Shown: one piece after another, positions 55,829 through 64,000 of the stretch
Layout of the letters: each line of letters opens with the position of its first letter
Position numbering within the stretch: position 1 is the stretch's first letter
NCBI RefSeq assembly: GCF_033978795.1
Contig: NC_084625.1
Span: 21,723,226-21,787,225, forward strand
Source: Nerophis ophidion
Lineage: Eukaryota; Chordata; Actinopteri; Syngnathiformes; Syngnathidae
Direction of reading: 5' to 3'
Length of the DNA: 64,000 nt
Made by a program: the position numbers and the translations under genes
Notes under the pieces: generated by a model
The model's input: only the letters and a program-made list of their open reading frames with translations
Told to the model about the DNA's origin: nothing
The model's database searches: none

Positions 55829-56871
55829 TAGGGCTGGGCGATATATCGATATACACGACATATCGCGGGTTTGTCACTGTGCGATATAGAAAATGACTAT
55901 ATTGTGATATTCGAGTATACGTTCTCACGCAGTTGCTTTTAGCTGCGGGCATTACATTACGTATATACGTATAAGCCCTCGCGGAGCAGAGAGGTAGTAA
56001 CGTGGGTAATGTTAGCTTTGATGCTAGCGGAGCCATGCAAGTGGTAATGCGAGAGAAAGAAGTTGCGAATCTGGTAACAAATGAAGGAGTGTGAGTTTTC
56101 CTTGCCCTTATGTGGGCCTACCGAGGATGTCGTTGTGGTTTGTGCAGCCCTTTGAGACACTAGTGAATTAGGGCTATATAAGTAAACATTGATTGATTGA
56201 TTGAAGAATTATTTCCCAAGAAAGACAGCAGGTAGTCCATCATCTGGTGGTTGGTTTGTCTTCAAGTGGGAATATGTCAAACAGACAACCGTAATTTGTC
56301 AAGTGTGGTGCTGAAGCGTTGCTATAAAAAGTAACATCACTGCTAATATGTAGCATAATTTGAAAAGTCACCTGCTAGAGAATGAGTGTTTGAAACTTCG
56401 CATGTTAACATCTTCATTTGGTGCCACACGCCCACACCATCAGAATGCCGAGGCAAACATTTCCAGATCAAAACCGTATGAAACATTTAGTCAACAACAG
56501 AATTTAAAAATGTCCGTAGTAACCTAACACATAGTGAAGGAGGAATACTATAATGCAGCTCATTTTTATTTGACACTTAAAATGTCTCTGACAATCTTGC
56601 ACTTTCTGTTTTGGAAATGACTTGAACGTTTGTGCCACTGCTTAATAACTGTTTAATAAATACAGTTTTGGTCAATTGACTTAGTTGTGATTTCCTTCTC
56701 TGCATGAGAGTTTAAAATGAGCATATATTAATGCTTTATGGACACGAATGTTTTAATGTAGACACATAGAATCATCATACTGCTGTGATTATATGTATCA
56801 AGTGTATTGTGTATCGCGATATAGCCTTAAAATATCGAGATATTAAAAAAAGGCCACATCGCCCAGTCCTA
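55829..56871 (+). mobile_element. hAT-like GGGCTGGGCGATAT element, inner copy with 8-bp duplication
   Basis: TAGGGCTGGGCGATATATCG to ATCGCCCAGTCCTA, flanked by identical ATGCTACT at 55821-55828 and 56872-56879. Carries a LINE-tail fragment (56098-56205). Confidence 0.88.
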
Positions 56872-57199
56872 ATGCTACTTTTTATAGCAACGTTTGTGCC
56901 TCACATTTGACGAATTAAAGTTGTCTATTCGACATATTCCCGCTTGAAGCCGAACCACCGCCAGAGAGTCTGGGGAGTTTATTCTGACATGAGAGTTAAG
57001 AGACGGGAAACATCTGTGACATGAGAGTCGACTATGAAATGAGAATCTACTGACACAAGTGTCTAGTAAATCCACCACGGTATGAGGAATCGACTGACAT
57101 GATATCCAAGGAGACACAAGGAGTGGGAAGAGCCTGTAGTGTAATGCCCGCAGCTAAAAGCAACTGTGTGAGAACGTATACTCGAATATCACGATATAG

Positions 57200-58346
57200 T
57201 AGGGCTCTGCGATATATCGATACAAACGATATACTGTGGGTTTGTCTCTGTGCGATATAGAAAATGACTATATCGTAATATTCGAGTGTATGTTCTCATG
57301 CAGTTGCTTTTAGCTGCGGGCATTACACTACAGGCTCTTCTCACTCCTTCTCGTCTCTCCTTCTCACAGAGACATAAAACAAGCCCGCCTTCTTACATAC
57401 GTCACATACTGTCACGCGTCTAGCGTCATACGTTCTCGCGGAGCAGAGAGGTAGCAGCATGGCTAAAGTTAGCGAGTTGAGTGACATTACAAGAGAGAGA
57501 AGGTGCGAAACTGATCACAAATGGAGGAAGAACAATTAATGCCCAAAAAACTGCAGGGGGTCCATCTGGCGGTGGTTTGGCTTCAAGCAGGAAGATATTC
57601 AGCACACAACAGCAATATACAAAGTATGCAGCAGAAGTGTTATAAAATGTAGCAGCACTACTAATTTGTTCTTTCATTTAAAAAGTCACCCGCGAGAGAA
57701 TGAAGAGTATTTAATAAATACACTTTTGGTCAATTGACTTAGTTGTGATTTTCCTCTGTTTAAAAGAAGCATATATTAATGCAGTATGAAGAAGACTGTT
57801 TTAATGTAGACACATAGAATCATTATACTGCTGTGATTATATGCATCAAGTGTTCATTCAAGGCTAAGGAAAAATATCGAGATATACCTTATTTCCCTGA
57901 ATTGCCGCTGGGGCGCTAATTAATTTAAAACCTCTTCTCACTCCTGCGCTTACCAAAGGCATGCGGTAAAAGTAAGCCTGCGCTACTTATTTTAAAACCT
58001 CTTCTCACTCCGGCACTTACCAAAGGTACGCAGTAAAAATTTGAGTGTGATGTAAGCTTGGACCTTAAATCCTACTGAATAGCTCTTAATCTTCTTCCCT
58101 TCATGCGATTTAAAATTACCGGTATTGAAATCAGCCTCCTCCATTTTGAAAATGATGACAGGGGAAGTGTCACTCGTGACGTCACGGGTTTGACGGTAAT
58201 ACTAAGCATGCGCTAATTATTTTGGGAAGCGAGTTTGACCCGGCAGTAATTCAAGGCAGGCACATACTATATGCCCTGCGGCAATTCAAGGAAATACGGT
58301 ATATCGTATATCGTGATATTAATAAAAGACAATATCCCCCAGCCCA
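57200..58346 (+). mobile_element. hAT-like GGGCTGGGCGATAT element, second inner copy
   Basis: TAGGGCTCTGCGATATATCG to CAATATCCCCCAGCCCA. Interrupted by an element at 57885-58301 with inverted ends TACCTTATTTCCCTGAATTG and CAATTCAAGGAAATACGGTA. Confidence 0.75.
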
Positions 58347-58452
58347 ATGCTGGTCATTTTTTATATCGCACAGAGACAAACCCGCGATATATCGATATAT
58401 CGCCCAGCCCTAATTGGCACATACTGTATGTTTCATACCTCAGTAGTACAAA

Positions 58453-60373
58453 ATGTCTTCATTTAAGGGTGAGCACTGCTGGACTGTGTGCATCTTCTCC
58501 ATGAGAGGCGATGAGGCGACCCGGTGGAGGGAGGTGGGCTGCCAGTGGGAGCCCCAAGTGGGCTGGACCAGCGAGGTCGGCTGTCAGAGAGACGTCGACA
58601 GTCGTGATGTTGCTGTCCAGGTGGACCTGCTCACTCAGACGCTCGGCTGGCGACACAAAGGTGACACGGGAGATGCATCCTCAAATTTGTCAGCGTACTT
58701 CCTCTCACACGTCATCCTCACTCGCAGGCACGGCCGCCATGCCGGTTCCGTGTTCGGCGCGCCAATCCGCCGAACAAAATGGCGGCGCAGTGTTGCGCAG
58801 GGTCAAAGCTGTTCGAAACGCCGTCAAAACACAGACGCCATGCCTCCCCGTTTCCTCCTCTACCCCCCCGCAGCCGTCCGGCGCCCGTCCGCAGAGAATA
58901 CGACGCCCTCCCAAGTGGCGAGAAGACCTGCTGACGCTGCCCGAGCCCCTGTCTAGTGACTGCTCTGACCTGGCGGCGGCTGACGAAGCCACGCGGACGC
59001 AACTTGAGGCAGGTAAGAAGTGGTCAAGTGGTGTTGAAATTTTAAACTCCCGCTGCAGCTTCACGCCATCTCTCCTAATACCACCAGGTGTGTTGGCGGT
59101 GGTGAAGCTGGAGGACGAGAGCAGCGTGTGCGACGTGTGCGGTCAAGTGATGAAGAACAAGTCCAGTTTGATCCGTCATTCTTTCATCCACACGGGCGAG
59201 AAGCCGTTTGCGTGCCACCTGTGCGACCTGCGCTTCAATCGCAGCGACAACCTGCGCCATCACCTCAGCCACGTACATCCAGGTGGCGTCGCCAGGCGGG
59301 AGAGGCGGCGGCCTAAGCAGACGTGGCTGTGCGACGCGTGCGGGAAGACCTTTCGCTGCAGGTCGGCGCTCAAGACGCACGAGGTCATCCACCTGGGCAT
59401 CAAACCTCACCACTGCGACCTTTGCCCCAAGGCCTACATGCGCACCATTGACCTGGACCACCACAAGAAGACGGTGCACGAGGACGGCGGTGAGAGGACG
59501 CGGAGCGTTGGCTCGCTGCTCTGCGACTTCTGCGGCAAGGAGTTCAAGTTCCGGTCACAGCTGGCCGCTCACCTGCTGACACACACGGATGAGCGGCCGC
59601 ACCTGTGCGAGGTGTGCGGACGCAAGTTCTGCCGCCAGTTCCAGCTGGAGCGCCACAAACGGCTGCACCCCGACGGCTGCGTTGAGCATGGAACGCTGCC
59701 TTGCCAAGTCTGCGGCCGGCGATTTAACACGGAAGCGATGCTCGCCGCGCACTCGCGTGTGCACACGGATGAAAAACCCTTCCGCTGCGGCGTGTGTCTG
59801 CGCAGGTTTATGAGCGGCGCCTGCCTAAAGAGGCACAACACACGAGTGCACCTCAAAATGGGGCAGAAGGCGCCGACATTCTCTGGCACCTCGCGTGCGC
59901 CCAAAGTCTTCCCGTGCTCCATGTGCGGCAAGGTGTTCAAGTTCCCATCCCTGCTGAACAACCACGCCGCCGTGCACAGCGAGGAGCGACCGCACTCCTG
60001 CGACATGTGCACCCGCCGCTTCCGGCGCCTCAGCCACCTCAAGAGACACCGGCGAGTTGTCCACCTGGACGGCGCCCGCCCGCCACAGACTTTCATCTGC
60101 CATATTTGCGGCAAGGACAAGAAGTGCCGCTCGCAGCTGGCCCGGCACATCATCATCCACACGGGCGAGCGACCCTTCGGCTGTGAACTTTGCGGCGCTC
60201 GCTTCAATCGCCATGGCAACCTGCAGCAGCACAGGAAGCGAATGCACGGTGTGGGGATGCCGTGTGCAGACGAAGAGACGCCTGTTCTGTTTGATGACCT
60301 CGACGGGGACGTGGTCGTTAGCTACAAACAGGAAGAGATTGTGACTAGTGAAGTGGCCACGCCCCCTGAATGA
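58453..60373 (+). CDS. C2H2 zinc-finger protein, 12 fingers (3 coding exons)
   Basis: Exons 58453-58660, 58728-59012 and 59088-60373, all phase 1, total 1779 nt, 592 residues. The N-terminus (residues 1-70) holds CxW/GCQ motifs (REVGCQWEPQVGWTSEVGCQ) and no KRAB, SCAN or BTB domain; residues 71-165 are low complexity. Twelve C2H2 fingers run from about residue 179 to 551 (first CDVCGQVMKNKSSLIRH, last CELCGARFNRHGNLQQH), with linkers such as HTGEKPF, HTDERPH and HTGERPF. The acidic tail includes LFDDLDGDVVVSYKQEE. It is probably a nuclear DNA-binding regulator; the specific family and target are not recognised. The upstream CTCAG acceptor at 58443 suggests a spliced 5' UTR. Intron 2 (59013-59087) is 75 nt, in frame and stop-free, so its retention would insert 25 residues. 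Confidence 0.88.
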
Positions 60374-60405
60374 AGCTCTTACCTCCCGTTTAATGCAAAG
60401 TTGTC

Positions 60406-60411
60406 AATAAA
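60406..60411 (+). terminator. Polyadenylation signal of the zinc-finger gene
   Basis: AATAAA 33 nt after the TGA stop; a second AATAAA lies at about 60526. Confidence 0.6.
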
Positions 60412-60620
60412 ACTTAAATACCAAAGATACCAACATTTTTCCACATAACAGTTGAACTCAGAAGCTGATTGGCTGAACAAACTTGATTTTATGATTAGCT
60501 CGATGTCCTGTTAGCTCTTTGTGGACAATAAAGGTCGCATGTCACATATGTTTGATTAGCACAGACTTCGCCCCTTTCCCCTTGATTGGTTTAAAGCGTG
60601 TTAGACGGCAGCTTGGACGG

Positions 60621-61340
60621 TCACACCTCCATGGCGTCGGCTTTGGGCGCCTTGGAGATCCACAGGTTGGATTGTCTCACAGCAACTTTGGTGCGGGACG
60701 GACTGTGGGAGGAGCCAGAGTGTTGATTGACAGCAGTCACACGCACACACTTGATCAATACATCTGCTCACCTTCTGCTTAGCGCGTGGAAACAACAACT
60801 CCCAGCAGCCACCAGGATGAGCAGCATGAGAGGAATGGTGGGAATGATGACGTAGAGCAGCAGCATGCCTTCAAGAGACAACAAAATGAGGGCGGTGCCT
60901 AGTGGTTGCCATGGTAACAAAAGTGTGTTTACCTGAGGTTCCGGCCAATGTGACCTGAGGAGGGAGTAGCTCACCAGCACTGTCCTGTGTGGCCTCTGCA
61001 CAGATGCAGCATCATCATCATCCATACAATACTGTTGATGAAACTACTTTCCCCACTTACCTGTGCCCCGCCCACCAGCTGTGCCATGTTCCTCTCCCAG
61101 CTGGCGCCCTGACAGACATATTGACGAGTGAGCGTGATTGGTCGAGCAATAAGAGGTGTGTAAAGATGATGATGCTGGATACCTGGTGGATATTTGCAGA
61201 TGAAGTTGTGCTTCATGTTGCATCGGTCGTCATTCCACTGGTAGAGGTAAGCCCCGCCCACTCCAGAAAGTGCCGCAGGCTGGTGGTACATGACCACGCA
61301 GGATTCTCCGCCACAGGATGGCTCGTCGAAATACCAGTTC
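60621..61340 (-). CDS. chodl: chodl (chondrolectin), 3' five coding exons
   Basis: Single-pass membrane C-type lectin; in fish and mammals chondrolectin is linked to motor-axon growth. Exons in transcript order: 61340-61183, 61108-61061, 60995-60933, 60868-60772, 60702-60621, all GT-AG with consistent phases. The first encodes the end of the lectin domain: NWYFDEPSCGGESCVVMYHQ and YLYQWNDDRCNMKHNFICKY (WND and the last Cys of the fold). Two small exons give a Gly/Thr-rich stalk. The fourth encodes the membrane helix LLLYVIIPTIPLMLLILVAA. The last ends QSNLWISKAPKADAMEV, closely matching the human end QSTLWISKSTRKESGMEV. Upstream exons (signal peptide, first lectin part) are not found before 64000, so the gene runs off the right edge. 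Layilin has a different tail, so chondrolectin is preferred; a paralogue cannot be excluded. Confidence 0.92.
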
Positions 61341-61499
61341 CTGCATCACAATCATTTTTATTAACACAAAATATGAGATGAGATTTATACCAAAACAACA
61401 GCAAGAACATAAGGAATATACAGGTATATTTGCATTTAAAATATGTACATATAAAACTGTAGAGATTGAGAAAATATAATTTTAAAAACAAAAACTAAT

Positions 61500-63060
61500 T
61501 TATTTATTTCTAACTCACTTAGTTTTTTCATTCAAAGTTTATTTTAATATACAGTAAAATTGCCTTTCTAATTTTGTGTACTTTGTAAATTAATTTTCAT
61601 AAATAAACTTAATACAACTATTTAAAACTATTTTTCTAAATGCTATCCTAATTTTATATATTTTGTAAATGAATGTTTACAGTGAAATAACCCCATCCAA
61701 CTAATATGACACCCCCGCCCCAAAATGTGCAAAATTATTGTTTAAGACAAAAACTATAATGTTATTTTGTGCAAATCTAATTCAATGTGTAATTTTTTAA
61801 ATGCTATCTTAATTTTATATATTTCGTAAAGAAATGTTCACAGTAAATGAACTCCATCTAACAAATTAAAACATAACCCCGAAATTCGTAAAATTAGTTT
61901 TCAAGACAGTCTACAATGTCATTTTGCGCTATACCACTTTTATTACCGGTATTTTAAAAATGTCCTCCTAATTTTATACATTTTGTAAATGATTTTTTAC
62001 AGTAAAATAACTCCATCAAACTAATTAAAACTTTACAAAAATTGTTATTAAAATATTTTTAGAAGCAGAACTATGTTATTTTGCACCAGACTTAAGGTAT
62101 TTTACTGTATTATTTTATAGACGCCATCCTAATTTTATACATTTTGCAAATACAGTTTTACAGTAAATAAACTTACATCTATCAAATTAAAGAGCTAAAA
62201 TATGTTTATTATAAACTATTCTTAAAAAAAATATATATAATGTTATTTGGCACCAGAGTAATTCTATTACCGGCAATATTATTCAATTAACGCTATCCTA
62301 ATATTATACATTTATTATATTCATTTTCACAGTATGTCAACTAACTTCCAACTTATTAAAACTTCCCCGGTAATGCTATTAAAAAATATTTAAAAACAAA
62401 TAACTATGTTATTTTGCACGAGGCTGTTTTATTATATTTTACAAATGCCATCTAAATTTTATATACTTTGTAAGTTGAAAAAAGTACTTTTCACACTAAA
62501 TAAACTCCAACTGATTAAAAGCCTCCAAAACATTTTCAATTAATTTTAAAAAACTACAATGTTATTTTGTCTTGGGCTAACTTATTTTATTATTTCATAA
62601 ACAACATGCTAATTGTACATATTTTGTACATTAATTTACATGGTTATTAAATTATTTTCAAAAACAACTCTACAGTAGTAATTTACGCTCAGAGTACATG
62701 ATTTTATTATTTCAGAAACGCCAGATCAATTTTATACATCCAGTAAATACATTTTCACAGTAAATTAAAACTCCGTGCAACTAATTAAAATAAAAAAATG
62801 CTTTTAATTTGAATGAAATTTAAAACAAAAAAAACTTATTTGTGCCAGACTTATTTGTTTTAATTAATACTTCATAAACACCGTTCAAATTTTATGTATT
62901 TTGTAAATAAGTCTTCACAGTAAATTAATTCAAAGTGAAGTAAATGAAAACATTACATCATGTGCTCTGCATTATGCACATTACGTTAGGTACAACACAA
63001 TATGTAATGTAAATAATCAAAATCGATTAATTAAACTGTAACTTGTAAATCCATTAAATA
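61500..63060. repeat. AT-rich satellite, about 165-bp period, copy B (chodl intron)
   Basis: Eight to nine imperfect units, each with CCTAATTTTATACATTTTGT, CAGTAAATNAACTCCAT and AATGTTATTTTGCACCAGAC-like blocks; starts near 61629, 61803, 61961, 62127, 62291, 62448, 62613, 62718 and 62883. The last 650 bp match 50471-51115. Confidence 0.85.
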
Positions 63061-63402
63061 AATATATAAAAAGGTGTTTCATCAAATCAAAGGAAACACA
63101 AAGCACATTTTTATCCCATTATTGCAAGAGTTTTTTAATCTTAAAATTCACTAAATTAGTTCAATGTAATCAGGAGCAATCAAGGATGAAATAATTGCAT
63201 AAAGTCCCGCATATATGCTGTATATAATAAATGTTTTATTACATGGAAGTTATTGCTGCTTTACCCTGCTTCATAATGTCATAATATTTTCCCTCAGCTA
63301 TTGCAATAATATAGTTTTAGAGGTAATTTAATAACATTGTGTGCATTTATTGATACTTTTATGGCTCCTAATAGCTCTAATATTACTTTTGTACCAGTCG
63401 TC
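63061..63402. other. AT-rich intronic sequence, nothing recognised
   Basis: No exon, repeat boundary or conserved motif found. Confidence 0.4.
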
Positions 63403-64000
63403 TTAAAGGCCTACTGAAACCCACTTCTACTGACCACGCAGTCTGATAGTTTATACATCAAAGATGAAATATTAACATTGCAACACATGCCAATACGGCC
63501 TTTTTAGTTTACTAAATTGCAGTTTTAAATTTCCTGCGAAGTGTCCTGTTGAAAACGTCGCGGTATGATGACACGTGTGTTTGACGTCTCGGGTTGTAGC
63601 GGACATTATTTTCCAGCCCGATCCAAGCTATAAATAGTCTGTTTTAATGACATAATTACACAGTATTCTGGACATCTGTGTTGCTGAATCTTTTGCAGTT
63701 TGTTCACTTAATAATGGAGAAGTCAAAGTAGAAAGATGGAGGTGGGAAGCTTTTAGCCTTAAGCCACACAAACACAGCCGGTGTTTCCTTGTTTAAAATT
63801 CCCGTAGGTGAAGCTTTACTATGGAACAGAGGGGTCAAGCGAACATGGATCCCGACCACATGTCAACCGGCAGGTTTCGGTGAGAAAATTGTGGTAATAA
63901 GTGGGCTCATACTGGAGACATCAACGGAGCTTCCGTCCTGTTGCAGCTGTGTTACTTCCCTCAAAGACACTCGCGGTCAACACACCCGTGGCCACACCCC
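63403..64000 (-). mobile_element. TTAA piggyBac-like element, copy 5 (cut by the window edge)
   Basis: TTAA at 63403-63406 then AGGCCTACTGAAACCCACTT; collinear with the corresponding end of copy 3 (43515-44610) as far as the window end. Confidence 0.85.

Larger units (their letters stand above)
53721..58412 (-). mobile_element. Nest of hAT-like GGGCTGGGCGATAT elements (outer copy)
   Basis: The outer copy, reversed, starts TAGAGCTGGGCGATGTGGCC at 53721 and ends ATCGATATATCGCCCAGCCC plus TA at 58412. Inside lie: a TTAA piggyBac-like copy (53912-55340), a complete copy of the same family in the opposite orientation (55829-56871), a segment resembling the prkag2 intron 2 minisatellite (about 56966-57110), and another opposite-orientation copy (57200-58346), itself interrupted (57885-58301). 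The outer flanks (ATTAGCCT/ATTGGCAC) are poorly matched. Confidence 0.75.

Noticed and set aside
58705..60247. Minus-strand and out-of-frame open reading frames across the zinc-finger exon
   Set aside because: Shadows of a GC-rich coding exon; the plus frame has twelve intact C2H2 fingers.

Overview
The window is nuclear DNA of a ray-finned (teleost, probably percomorph) fish. Evidence: vertebrate genes split into short GT-AG exons; introns packed with fish-type repeats (LINE tails ending in (ATCC)n or (TTGA)n, tRNA-derived SINEs, hAT-like elements with 8-bp target duplications, TTAA-flanked piggyBac-like elements, a Tc1 relic); and long microsatellites and minisatellites. No prokaryotic genes, CRISPR array or viral genome was seen.

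Five host loci could be assembled by eye from splice sites, reading phase and recognisable protein motifs. (1) yae1, minus strand, first coding exon only (4607-4720). (2) acvr2b, plus strand, 11 coding exons from 14402 to 29505, encoding a complete activin type II receptor of 519 residues. (3) prkag2, minus strand, 18 coding exons from 49977 down to 32390, encoding an AMPK gamma-2 subunit; the last exon gives it an acidic, glutamate-rich C-terminal extension of about 292 residues. (4) An unnamed 12-finger C2H2 zinc-finger gene, plus strand, coding 58453-60373, with a probable non-coding first exon ending at 53397. (5) chodl (chondrolectin), minus strand, the five 3' coding exons from 61340 down to 60621; the rest lies beyond the right edge. 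acvr2b and prkag2 are tail to tail, as are the zinc-finger gene and chodl.

Layout: 1-4600 repeats and a Myb/SANT transposon relic; 4.6-4.7 kb yae1 exon; 5-14 kb microsatellite, LINE, hAT-like and piggyBac-like elements; 14.1-14.5 kb acvr2b GC-rich promoter and exon 1; 14.5-27.2 kb acvr2b intron 1, dominated by a TTGACTTATTG-type minisatellite broken by a THAP-bearing TTAA element and SINEs; 27.2-29.5 kb acvr2b exons 2-11; 29.5-32.1 kb its 3' UTR; 32.4-50.0 kb prkag2 with a 5-kb 27-bp-unit minisatellite in intron 8 and a different minisatellite in intron 2; 50-53 kb AT-rich repeats; 53.2-60.4 kb zinc-finger gene, whose first intron is a nest of transposons inserted into one another; 60.6-64 kb chodl and an AT-rich satellite of about 165-bp period.

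The most notable points are the predicted acidic tail on AMPK gamma-2, a hAT-like insertion that expanded a roughly 70-nt intron just before that tail exon, and the TGAC/GTCA-rich minisatellites that fill introns of two neighbouring genes. All gene models are by-eye splice predictions without transcript support.
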